From assembly GCA_030037035.1 (NCBI GenBank), contig JASHSA010000187.1:1-29720 (forward strand): DNA of 29,720 bases, read 5' to 3'. This DNA comes from Thermoplasmata archaeon (GTDB lineage Archaea > Thermoplasmatota > Thermoplasmata > Lutacidiplasmatales > UBA184). The notes beneath the pieces were generated by a model that was not told the DNA's origin, made no database searches, and saw only the letters and a list, made by a program, of their open reading frames with translations. Shown in pieces: positions 1 through 7,595 of this stretch. The position numbers and the translations under genes were made by a program. Each line of letters opens with the position of its first letter. Positions within the stretch are counted from its first letter, which is position 1.

Positions 1-1
1 G

Positions 2-160
2 GCCGAGGACACCGAAGAGGGCGCCGTGCTGCTCAGCGTCGGGAACAACGCGTTCGCGGACGGAGCCAACAAGGCGAAGATGCGCGGCTTCGCGATGCTC
101 GCCGGCGCGGACGTCGAGGTCGACGGTCGCGTGATCGTCGCCCGGGGTCGGATCCGCTAG
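2..160 (+). CDS. M29-aminopeptidase-like protein, C-terminal end only
   Basis: The window opens inside this gene; only the last 52 codons are present, ending in TAG at 158-160. The segment LLSVGNNAFADGANKAKMRG followed by a V-D-G-R-V-I-V-A-R-G ending lines up with the last 40 residues of the complete gene at 2408-3535 (LAVGRNAFLGGDNASDF, then V-D-G-T-P-V-V-R-A-G-K), so the two are paralogues by direct comparison. In catalytically active M29 aminopeptidases this stretch carries a His-x-Asp metal-binding element after the G-x-N-x-A motif; here that place reads K-M-R-G-F. The enzyme may therefore be inactive or use a different chemistry, but only a fragment is visible. The next gene on this strand is far away, so no operon partner can be named. 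Confidence 0.6.
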   Translation, partial: AEDTEEGAVLLSVGNNAFADGANKAKMRGFAMLAGADVEVDGRVIVARGRIR

Positions 161-547
161 GCCTGGGCGGACCGGTCAATACACGCCCGCCGCCGGAATC
201 GGATCGGGGCCTCGGGCGCCCCGCCGGACGCTCTAGGGAAGTGCACGAGATCGGACGATCCCGCCGAGCGGGTCGACGAGGCTCGTGCCGACGGGGAGGC
301 CTGCGGGCCTCGCTCCCGTCGCACTCCGGAGCTCTGAGGCGGTGCGACGAACGGAACCTCGGGAACGTTCGGGGAGAAGCGTCGATGGCGGTCACCCGCG
401 GCGTAGCTCAGCAGTCGCAGACGTCTGCCGGCTCGAGGTCTCAAGGTCAGACGTCCTCCCGCGCTGCGACGTAAACCACAAGGGGGGAAACACTCACAAA
501 CGCTGCAGCCGCCGTCGGCCACCGGTCGGTTACGCCATCGGCCTCCA
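161..547. other. gene-poor stretch with strong hairpins
   Basis: No convincing gene is seen. Open frames exist on both strands but are rich in Arg, Ser and Pro with mixed third bases, as expected from random GC-rich DNA. It contains a 6-bp hairpin (205-210 with 218-223), a much stronger 16-bp hairpin at 285-324, and an A-rich patch at about 469-500 (with gtaaacc) that could be a promoter for the gene downstream. Confidence 0.5.
285..324. other. 16-bp imperfect hairpin with TGCG loop
   Basis: The left arm GTG-C-CGACGGG-GAGGCC (285-301) pairs with the right arm GGCCTC-GCT-CCCGTCG-CAC (306-324). That gives 16 base pairs interrupted by a one-base bulge on the left (C288) and a three-base bulge on the right (312-314), closed by a TGCG loop (302-305). 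It lies 125 bases after the stop codon at 160, too far to be an obvious terminator. It may belong to a structured RNA or a regulatory site. Confidence 0.5.
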
Positions 548-2116
548 GTGAAGACGACCCCTCCCGAAGCGTACGGGCGGGACGCAGCGTCCTCCGGGAA
601 ACCGACCTCAGTGGGCCCGGAGCGCGGCGGTACCTTGTGCACGGCTCTGCAGGAGCCCCCGGCGTGGGGCTGCCGACACCCCGGGCCCGCGGCGAGCGCT
701 TCGTACCGTCGAGCGCCGAGCGCCCGTTCCGACTTCAGGGCTTCCCTTGCGAAGCTACCGATCGGGGCCACGGAGGACAGCGACGCGCCGTCCGACCGAG
801 GGCCGCTCTCCGACGCCTCCGGCTCAAGGTCGACCGGACCAGGTCGGCGACGGTCGACCTCAGGTCGCTCCCTCGGCCCGCGGGCAATCCCGCCCTCGGG
901 TGCCCTGTCGCCCGTCCTCCGTCGGGGGCGAAGTCCCTCCCGAATCCGCCGAACGCTCCGGTCGACAGCGGTCGCAGCCGGCCGCGCGACGGGAGCCCCG
1001 TCGACCCCCGAGCGCGACCTCCCCGGGAAAAGCGCAGAACGGGCATCCGACACCACGAGTCGGCCGCCCCGGGAGGTCCTGGGGAGGCGCTCAGGTCCGC
1101 TCTCGCCGAGGCGCAACGGTTTACCGTTTGGGCGAATCGGGCACGGTACGCAGGTCTCGTCCCCGGTCCGCAAATGGCTCACGTCCTCGGAGGCCGACCC
1201 GAGCGTCCGTCTCCGATACTGGCTCGAGGTGGAAGGTCGCTCGGCGAGCGATCCCCGCGTCCGTGCGGCCCGGCGCCAGCTCGGACGCAAGGGCTGGGCG
1301 GCCTGGTTGCTCGACTCCCAGTGGCCGGACGGCCATTGGGTGACGCCCCGCACCTCCGGAGGCTCGCTGTACGTTCCGAAGTACTCGGTCACCAACTGGT
1401 CTGCGATCGTGCTGGCGGACCTCGGGATGACCCGGTCGGACCCGAGGATCCGGCGCACGGCCGAGCTCATCCTCAGACGGTGGAGCGGGAAAGGCTGGCC
1501 GCTCGGCCCTGGCGGTGACGAGATCTGTGTCACCGGCAACATCGTCCGCACCCTGATCCGCTTCGGCTACCTGGATCGCCCCGCGGTCCGACGCTCGGTC
1601 GACTGGATCGTCCGTACGCAAAGGAAGGATGGTGGGTGGCACTGCTGGTACCGTACCGGTACGCTCGACTGCTGGGAAGGCCTCGCGGCGCTCGCCGAGA
1701 TCCCTCCGGAGCGGCGAGACGCCTCGGTCTCGCGGTCGATCGAGCGGGGGGCGGAGTTCTATCTCGAACGCTCCCTCATGCACGAGGGCGAGAAGCCCTA
1801 CCCGCCGTGGTACCGGATCCACTACCCGACCCACTACTACTACGACATCCTCGTCGGGCTCCGGATCCTCACGCGCCTCGGGTACGGGGGGGACCGCAGG
1901 CTCCGTCCGGCCCTCGAGTGGCTCTCCCGGAAGCGGGGTGCGGACGGCCGGTGGTGCCTCGAGGCGTCCCATCCCGACCTCGACCCCACCCTCGCCAACT
2001 ACGCCCTCGGGGGGCCCGTCTACTCGCTCGTGCTCGAGTTGCCGGGAACGCCGAGCCGCTGGGCGACCGTGGAGGCGCTCAGCGTTCAGGCGGCGGTCCA
2101 ACGTGCCCAAGGCTAG
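548..2116 (+). CDS. alpha/alpha-toroid protein (prenyltransferase/squalene-oxidase repeat family)
   Basis: From about 1160 onwards the frame reads like the prenyltransferase/squalene-oxidase repeat family. It begins with a W-L-x(6)-D-P-S-V-R-L-R-Y-W segment, then has repeated D-G-x-W motifs (SQWPDGHW near 1318, QRKDGGWHCW near 1619, RGADGRW near 1936), each at the end of an amphipathic helix pair, as in the QW-type toroid repeats. No DxDD acid motif of hopene or squalene cyclases is seen, so cyclase activity is not claimed; related stand-alone proteins are of unknown substrate. The start is a problem. The frame is open back to GTG 548, but the first 200 residues are Ser/Arg/Pro-rich with mixed third bases and look non-coding, while the only other nearby start, GTG 1229, would cut off the first family-like helix. 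A non-standard start (ACG 1148) or an upstream frameshift is possible. Confidence 0.6.
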   Translation: MKTTPPEAYGRDAASSGKPTSVGPERGGTLCTALQEPPAWGCRHPGPAASASYRRAPSARSDFRASLAKLPIGATEDSDAPSDRGPLSDASGSRSTGPGRRRSTSGRSLGPRAIPPSGALSPVLRRGRSPSRIRRTLRSTAVAAGRATGAPSTPERDLPGKSAERASDTTSRPPREVLGRRSGPLSPRRNGLPFGRIGHGTQVSSPVRKWLTSSEADPSVRLRYWLEVEGRSASDPRVRAARRQLGRKGWAAWLLDSQWPDGHWVTPRTSGGSLYVPKYSVTNWSAIVLADLGMTRSDPRIRRTAELILRRWSGKGWPLGPGGDEICVTGNIVRTLIRFGYLDRPAVRRSVDWIVRTQRKDGGWHCWYRTGTLDCWEGLAALAEIPPERRDASVSRSIERGAEFYLERSLMHEGEKPYPPWYRIHYPTHYYYDILVGLRILTRLGYGGDRRLRPALEWLSRKRGADGRWCLEASHPDLDPTLANYALGGPVYSLVLELPGTPSRWATVEALSVQAAVQRAQG

Positions 2117-2407
2117 GGCCGCCCAGGGCTGCGCGCCGACGCCCCCAGACTTAGGGTAGGGGCAGGCCCCGATGCCCTGGGTGCGACGACGCTCGACGGT
2201 CTCGGAACCGTGACGTACGGCGACACGGAGCGAGGCTAGGGAGCGCGGTCGCCTGGCCTTCCTTGCTCCACGCCTGGGGAGAGGACGTCAGACGAGCCGG
2301 GGCCTCGACACGATCCGCCTGCGGCCCCTCAATCGTTCGGTCGTCGTAGAGCGTCCGTTCGGGACGTCGCAGCTCCCAAGTAAGGCCGTTCGCTACGTCT
2401 GGCCGCG
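2117..2407. other. intergenic region, no gene seen
   Basis: No open frame with coding character, no tRNA cloverleaf and no strong hairpin was found. A weak A/T patch (aagtaag, near 2380) lies about 25 bases before the ATG at 2408 and could be the TATA element of a leaderless transcript. Confidence 0.35.
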
Positions 2408-3535
2408 ATGTCAGCAGCTCCCTCGTCGCTCGAGCGCGCCGCGGCCCGCAACCTCGTGAAGAGCTACCTCCGAGTCAAGCCCGACGAGAACGTGATCGTC
2501 GAAGCGTGGGCCCACACGCTCTCGATGTCGTCGGCAATCGTGGACGAGGTCCGCCGGGTGGGCGGACGGGCGTTCCTGGCCTACGAGGACGAAGACGCCT
2601 GGTGGCGGGCGATCGAACGGAAGCAGGCCAAGGCTCTCGGCCGCCTGTCGGACCCTGAGTGGGCGGCGATCGCGGCGGCGGACGTCTACGTGCAGTTCTG
2701 GGGCCCGGCGGACTCGGCCCGGCTGCAGAAGCTCCCCGAGAAGACCGTCTACGAGGACTGGGGCGACGGCTGGTTCGACCGGTGGTACAAGCTCGCGCGG
2801 TCGACGGGGTTGCGAGGGGACCGGGTGGCGACGGGCTGGGTGACCGATTCGCGCGTACGCCACTGGGGGGAGAGCAAGCAGCGCTGGACGAAGGCCCTCC
2901 TGGAGGCGTGCCTCGCGGACCCGGAGGAATCGGCCGCGAGCGGGAGGCGCCTCGCCCGGGCCCTGACGGGAAGAAAAACGGTACGGGTCACCCACGCCAA
3001 CGGGACGGACCTGGAGGTCGCGCTCGCGGGGGTCCCGGCCCGGGTCTACGACGGTCGTCCCCACCCGAACAACGCGGCGTACAGCGAGTTCGACATGTTG
3101 GGCAGCTTTCCTGACGGGCGGCTGCGGGTCGCGCTGGACGGCAAGACCGCTGAGGGGAGGATCGTGTCGAACCGCAGCAGCTACGACGAGCTCTGGTACC
3201 CCTGGGCGAGATATTCGGGCGGCGTCTTCGAGTTCTCCGGGGGGCAGTTGACCTCGTTCTCCTTCGAGCACGGCGAGGCGGAGTTCGCCCGAAAGTACGC
3301 CCGCGGCACCGCAGGGAAGGACCGGACGGGCTCGCTTTGCATCGGTCTCAACGCCCGGCTCCGGAACGTGCCGTACCTCGAGACCCAGGAGCGTGGCAGC
3401 TTCCAGCTGGCCGTCGGCCGGAACGCCTTCCTGGGCGGGGACAACGCCTCCGACTTCAACGGCTCGCTCTGCGTCGCGGGGTCGGAGATCTCTGTCGACG
3501 GAACCCCCGTGGTCCGGGCGGGGAAGATCCTGTAG
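2408..3535 (+). CDS. M29-aminopeptidase-like protein, metal ligands apparently lost
   Basis: This is a 375-residue protein starting at ATG 2408. The N-terminus (A-x-N-L-V-K-S-Y-L-x-V-K-P-x-E-N-V near residue 13) and the C-terminal L-A-V-G-R-N-A-F-x-G-G-D-N-A-S motif (near residue 333) match the layout of the M29 (AmpS/thermophilic aminopeptidase) family, and the length is close to that family's. In active members the metals are held by Glu in an N-x-P-x-G-E-V loop, a second Glu before G-x-G-x-N, and His and Asp near the C-terminus. Here these places read S-F-P-D-G-R-L, G-S-L-C-I-G-L-N and G-S-F-Q-L-A-V-G followed by D-F-N-G, so most ligands look replaced. I infer a non-peptidase paralogue. 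A second family member ends at position 160, so the locus holds two related genes. No signal peptide; probably cytoplasmic. Confidence 0.65.
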   Translation: MSAAPSSLERAAARNLVKSYLRVKPDENVIVEAWAHTLSMSSAIVDEVRRVGGRAFLAYEDEDAWWRAIERKQAKALGRLSDPEWAAIAAADVYVQFWGPADSARLQKLPEKTVYEDWGDGWFDRWYKLARSTGLRGDRVATGWVTDSRVRHWGESKQRWTKALLEACLADPEESAASGRRLARALTGRKTVRVTHANGTDLEVALAGVPARVYDGRPHPNNAAYSEFDMLGSFPDGRLRVALDGKTAEGRIVSNRSSYDELWYPWARYSGGVFEFSGGQLTSFSFEHGEAEFARKYARGTAGKDRTGSLCIGLNARLRNVPYLETQERGSFQLAVGRNAFLGGDNASDFNGSLCVAGSEISVDGTPVVRAGKIL

Positions 3536-3924
3536 ACCTCCGGGTAACGCCGAACCCTCGATCGCGAGACTCGCGCTCCGAGACGTGGGGCCCCCCGCTT
3601 CGCATCGCTTCCGAAAGGCCGCTCGTCCCCCCGCCGAGCAGGGGGGATCCTTGGCGACGAGCGACGGTGAGCCCGTCCCGCCCTTCGAAGCCTCGGGAGG
3701 TCAGGACCGGACCCCTCGGGCCGTGCCCGAGGATCGCCGATCCTCGGCGCGGCGGGGCCCGGGGACTCCGATCGGCGCAGGCTGCTTTCCCGGGCCGCAC
3801 GGGACTCGAGCCCTCGCTCGGACCCTCGCGGGCCGGCCCTCCCTGGGTCGCCCGGGCTCGCTTGATTCGAGGTATAGTTCGTATTCATTTCAGAACTTTG
3901 ATTGTCAAACAATAACATTCATAA
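3536..3924. other. intergenic region with competing hairpins and AT-rich promoter island
   Basis: No gene is seen. It contains two overlapping inverted repeats at 3714-3747 and, at its right end, a sharply AT-rich island at about 3862-3928 in otherwise very GC-rich DNA. The island precedes the giant surface-protein gene and most likely carries its promoter. Confidence 0.55.
3714..3747. other. two mutually exclusive hairpins
   Basis: The segment CCCGAGG (3726-3732) can pair upstream with CCTCGGG (3714-3720; 5-nt loop) or, as part of CCGAGGATC (3727-3735), downstream with GATCCTCGG (3739-3747; 9 perfect pairs, 3-nt loop). The two pairings exclude each other, an arrangement known from attenuators, but chance pairing in GC-rich DNA cannot be dismissed. 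Confidence 0.35.
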
Positions 3925-3928
3925 ATGT
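3862..3928 (+). promoter_or_regulatory. AT-rich promoter island of the surface-protein gene
   Basis: About 65 bases dominated by A and T, containing ggtatagttc (3871-3880), aactttgatt (3894-3903) and cattcataaatg (3916-3927). Several TATA-like boxes are possible. The last one would place the transcript start close to ATG 3955, the earlier ones upstream of ATG 3925, so the promoter does not settle the start codon. Confidence 0.6.
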
Positions 3929-6900
3929 GGAGCCCTGTGGGGGCGGAAGCGCCTATGTCGAACGGGGGAGGAAGGTCGGGGGGTTCGGGGGAGAGGATCC
4001 GGCAGGTCGTCATCATCGCGAGCCTCGTCGCGCTCCTGGTCGTTCCCGCAGGGACGATCGCCATGGGGTTGAGCACGGCGTCGATGCTCGCCCCGACACC
4101 GGCGTCCGGCACGACGATCGCTCCCGCGACGAACGGCTCGGGCGCCGGGCCCGGTTCGAACGCCACACCGGTGTCGCTCTGCTCCGGCGCCCAGTGCGGG
4201 GGGCCCGAGACGACCGCCACGGCCGTCGTTCCGTGCGGGGCGAACGGCTGCGGGGCGGCGAACGCCAGCGGGCTCTCGGAGGTCAAGGCGAACTCGGGGG
4301 GCTACGCCGGCGACTTCGATCCCTGCGTGACCGTCCTCACCCTCGGCTCGCCGGCCCACCCGATCTCGGGAAGCAAGTCGTACAGCACCCAGGCCGGCAG
4401 CGCGACGCTGACCGTCACCGGTGGCGTGGCGTTCTGGGTCTCCCTCAAGGCCTGCGCGACCGCCTACGTGCACATCAGCTGGTGCTGCATCAGCTGGCAC
4501 CACCCGTTCGGTGAGCTGAGGATCTCGGCCGGCGTGAGCCAGATCCAGTTCACCGAGGACTACGGCTACGAGCTTCAGGCCGGGGCGGCGGTCACCGGCT
4601 CCGGCAGCTTCAACGCCAACGACTTCGGCGACCCGGACCTGGCGATCGACCTGTTCGATACGCAGATCCCGTTACTGGACGTCCTCGGCATCCCCGTCCT
4701 CACGCTCGACATCAACGCCGACATCGCGCTCGAGTACAGCGCGACGCTGAGCGCCGGCGCCAGCGGGAACTGGACGCTCCTCTCCCCGGCCCCGGGCTCG
4801 GGCTGCTCGGCGACCCTCGGGAGCAGCTGGACCGGCTCGACCGACTCCTCGGTCCAGACCTGGACCCCGAGCGGCGGCTGGACGACGAGCACCTCCGCCA
4901 CCCACTGCGACTCGCTCGACCTCAACTCGTTCTACGGCTCGCTGATCGGACGGATCGGTCCGTACCTCTCGGTCGGGCTCGACCTCCTGGACGGGCTCGC
5001 GACCTTGACCGCCTGGGCGTTCCTGTTCGGGCAGGTCAGCCTCTACGCCGGCGTGACCGACCTGACGACCGGCGTCGTCACGAACCTCGCCGCCCCGGCG
5101 TGCGACCCCGGCGGGGGCGGCAACCACTGTCAGTGGACCGGCCCCGGCAGCTGCGGCAGCCAGTACGTCGTCGACGGGCTCACGATCCTGCCGATGCTCT
5201 ACGCGAACGGCTTCCAGCCGTCCGGATACCTGCCGCCGTCGCAGGCGACGGGGGTCCCGTGGGCGGTCGCCTGCGCGGCGCTCGGGCTGGAGGTCGGCTT
5301 CAACTGGTCGCTGCTGTGGAGCAGCTACAGCGGCACGTTCTGGTACCTCGACTACATCTTCGACGCGCTCCCCCTCGCGGCGACCGCGGTCGTCTGCAAC
5401 GTCGCGACACCGAGCTGCACGCCGGCGTTCACGCTGACGCACGTCGCCTACGAGCCGTGGTCGTGGGCCTGGGACCCGGCGCGCCTCGACATCTACCCCG
5501 GCTCGGGGATGGTGGTGCTGACGCCGCTGCTGCAACGCTCCGGAGCGAACTACGAGGAGATGTCGGCGACGTGGAGCTCGCCGCCGATCGAGCTCGCCAA
5601 CGGCAGCGGGGAGAAACCGGTCCCCTGCGGCTACATCACCTCCGGCCAGAGCCTCAGCTACGCCAACACGACCTCAGGGCTCCTGCCGCCGCTCGCCGCG
5701 GCGACCGCGACGGTCAGCGCGAGCGTCGAGGACTGGGTCCCGCCCGCGAACCCGCCGAACGGCACGATCTGCCAGTTCCACCTCAGCCTCAACGGTCTCC
5801 CGCTCCAGATCAACAACGCCCAGCTGTCGGAGACGACGTTCAACGTGCTGCTGTCGTTCCCGCCGCCCCCGGTCGCCGGGGGGACCGGCGCCCCGTACGG
5901 CGGCGTCGGACCCGGCCCGTACCCGTGGTCGTTCGTCGAGAGCGGCCTCCCGGCCGGCGAGACGTTCCAGGTGACGCTGAACGGGGTCCCGATGTCGCTC
6001 ACGACCGACGGCAACAGCGACACGTTGGTCTTCTCGGAGGCGAACGGGACGTACAGCTACACGACGCTGGGCGTCGCCGGCTACTCGACGGCGTGGCACG
6101 GTCAGGGTCACGGGAGCGGCACAGTGCACGGCGCCGGCATCACGACGATGATCGAGTTCCGGCCGAGCTCGTACCTCATCACCCTCAACGTCACCGGCTT
6201 CCCGAACAACGGGACGCTCAACGCGACGGTCGGCGGGATCGCCCACACCGGCGTGTTCATCGGCGGCACCGCCTTCGACCTCGTCTGGGGCCTGGTGCCG
6301 ACGGAGGTCTTCCCGAACGGCACGTACGCCTGGAGCGTGACGCCGATCCCGGGCTACTCGGCGAGCTGGTCCGGCTCGGTCACGGTCAGCGGGGCCGACG
6401 CGACGGTCTATCTCGTCCTGATCCCGGAGAACCGGATCGTCTTCCAGGAGACCGGCCTACCGGCCGGCGATGCGTGGACCGCCTCGATCGTCGCGCCCAG
6501 CGTGCAGTACGGGGCCGTCGCGCACAACACGACGAGCTCGCTGACGATCCCGGTGCCGATCGGGACGTTCCCGTACACCGTCCTCGGCCCGGCCGGCTAC
6601 GTCGTCTCCGGTTCCCCGACCGGCAGCGTGACGGTCACGGGGTTCAACGTGACCCAGACGGTGAACGTCCGCTTCGTCGCCGGCAAGACGGTCTCGGTCT
6701 CGTTCACCGGCACCAACGTCCCGCCCGCGGCCGGCTGGTGCGCCGCGATCGCCTGGACGACGTGCACCAACGGCCGTACGCTCTCCTGGACGAACCTGAC
6801 GCCCGGGACGTACTCGTACTCCGTCCGTCCCGCCTCGCCGTACGAGGGCTACTCGGAGGCGGTGAAGGTCGGAGGACGCGCCGCGGCCGGCTCGGGCACG

Positions 6901-7287
6901 ATCGCCGTCAAGGCGAACGAGAAGGTGACGGTCCGCTTCACGCAGGTCGACTACGCCCTGACGATCACGGAGAGCGGGCTCGCCGCGGGCACGCACTGGA
7001 CGGTGAGCGTCCGCGGGGCGTTCAACGGCGTGAACAAGACCGAGAGCGTGACCTCGCACGGCACCTCGGCGACGTTCAAGGTCCCGAACGGCTCCTTCGC
7101 GCTCTCGGTCAAGACCGTCAAGGGCTACGCCGAGTCCGGCCCGAGCGTCGCCGTCATGGACGGGAACGCCACGACCGTGGCGCTGGTGTTCTCGAGCACC
7201 GGCACCGCGCTCGTGCCGCTCGGGGAGGAGCTCGGCCCGGCCCTCGGCCTCGTGACGGTCGCGCCCGCCCTTCGGGGGTCGGGATAG
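3925..7287 (+). CDS. giant secreted or membrane-anchored surface protein with FxESGLP repeats
   Basis: This is a 1120-residue protein. A hydrophobic segment at about residues 26-46 (VVIIASLVALLVVPAGTIAMG) is a signal peptide or N-terminal anchor; the rest is predicted to lie outside the cell. A Thr/Ser/Gly-rich, Cys-containing head is followed by a long beta-rich middle of unknown type. The C-terminal 450 residues contain five repeats of about 82-89 residues that begin near residues 669 (FVESGLPAGETFQV), 751 (divergent), 836 (FQETGLPAGDAW), 925 (divergent) and 1011 (ITESGLAAGTHW). This repeat is typical of Thermoplasmatota surface proteins and resembles small beta-sandwich (PEGA-like) modules. 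Many N-x-S/T sites fit glycosylation. ATG 3925 was chosen as the longest frame; ATG 3955, closer to the hydrophobic segment, is equally possible. It converges with another giant surface gene. The substrate or partner is unknown. Confidence 0.7.
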   Translation: MWSPVGAEAPMSNGGGRSGGSGERIRQVVIIASLVALLVVPAGTIAMGLSTASMLAPTPASGTTIAPATNGSGAGPGSNATPVSLCSGAQCGGPETTATAVVPCGANGCGAANASGLSEVKANSGGYAGDFDPCVTVLTLGSPAHPISGSKSYSTQAGSATLTVTGGVAFWVSLKACATAYVHISWCCISWHHPFGELRISAGVSQIQFTEDYGYELQAGAAVTGSGSFNANDFGDPDLAIDLFDTQIPLLDVLGIPVLTLDINADIALEYSATLSAGASGNWTLLSPAPGSGCSATLGSSWTGSTDSSVQTWTPSGGWTTSTSATHCDSLDLNSFYGSLIGRIGPYLSVGLDLLDGLATLTAWAFLFGQVSLYAGVTDLTTGVVTNLAAPACDPGGGGNHCQWTGPGSCGSQYVVDGLTILPMLYANGFQPSGYLPPSQATGVPWAVACAALGLEVGFNWSLLWSSYSGTFWYLDYIFDALPLAATAVVCNVATPSCTPAFTLTHVAYEPWSWAWDPARLDIYPGSGMVVLTPLLQRSGANYEEMSATWSSPPIELANGSGEKPVPCGYITSGQSLSYANTTSGLLPPLAAATATVSASVEDWVPPANPPNGTICQFHLSLNGLPLQINNAQLSETTFNVLLSFPPPPVAGGTGAPYGGVGPGPYPWSFVESGLPAGETFQVTLNGVPMSLTTDGNSDTLVFSEANGTYSYTTLGVAGYSTAWHGQGHGSGTVHGAGITTMIEFRPSSYLITLNVTGFPNNGTLNATVGGIAHTGVFIGGTAFDLVWGLVPTEVFPNGTYAWSVTPIPGYSASWSGSVTVSGADATVYLVLIPENRIVFQETGLPAGDAWTASIVAPSVQYGAVAHNTTSSLTIPVPIGTFPYTVLGPAGYVVSGSPTGSVTVTGFNVTQTVNVRFVAGKTVSVSFTGTNVPPAAGWCAAIAWTTCTNGRTLSWTNLTPGTYSYSVRPASPYEGYSEAVKVGGRAAAGSGTIAVKANEKVTVRFTQVDYALTITESGLAAGTHWTVSVRGAFNGVNKTESVTSHGTSATFKVPNGSFALSVKTVKGYAESGPSVAVMDGNATTVALVFSSTGTALVPLGEELGPALGLVTVAPALRGSG

Positions 7288-7312
7288 GCGGAGCGGGCCG
7301 CCGCGCTCCGCC
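7287..7312 (+). terminator. 9-bp perfect hairpin at the stop codon
   Basis: GGCGGAGCG (7287-7295) pairs perfectly with CGCTCCGCC (7304-7312) around an 8-nt loop. The stem begins on the last base of the TAG stop (7285-7287) of the surface-protein gene. No T-tract follows, so it may act as a 3'-end stabiliser rather than a classical archaeal terminator. Confidence 0.45.
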
Positions 7313-7573
7313 AGGAGCGCCGTCGCCCCCGCAGCACGCCGGGGGGCGGGCGTAGCGCCTCGGGCCGGCTCCCTCCGGCGACGACGCTCCTCGTGGTCGT
7401 CCCGCCGGTGTGGGCCCTGGGGCGGATCGCCCGTCCCCTTCGAGCCGAGCGTCGTCCGAGGGCAGCGCCGCCCGGCCGAGCGCCGAGCCCTGGTCGGCGG
7501 CCGCGGTCGGCGTTCCGAGCGGCGACACGGCCGCGGGAGGTCGTGCCGAGAGTCCGGGGCTCGTAGTCCCCCC
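7313..7573. other. convergent intergenic region, no gene seen
   Basis: This is the space between the two convergent giant genes. Open frames here have no coding character. Apart from the flanking hairpins nothing is recognised. Confidence 0.4.
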
Positions 7574-7591
7574 CTGCCGGGGCGCCGGCAG
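7574..7591 (-). terminator. 7-bp perfect hairpin after the thermopsin-fusion stop
   Basis: CTGCCGG (7574-7580) pairs perfectly with CCGGCAG (7585-7591) around a GGCG loop. It lies 4 bases beyond the TAA stop (7598-7596) of the minus-strand giant gene, mirroring the hairpin at the end of its convergent neighbour. Confidence 0.4.
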
Positions 7592-7595
7592 AGCC

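Noticed and set aside
402..470. Possible tRNA (TAGCTCAG resembles a D-arm)
   Set aside because: No T-loop motif at the expected distance and no acceptor stem could be paired.
157..1551. Long minus-strand open frame opposite the toroid gene
   Set aside because: Arg/Pro/Ser-rich with no motif and mixed third bases; a by-product of high GC on the opposite strand.
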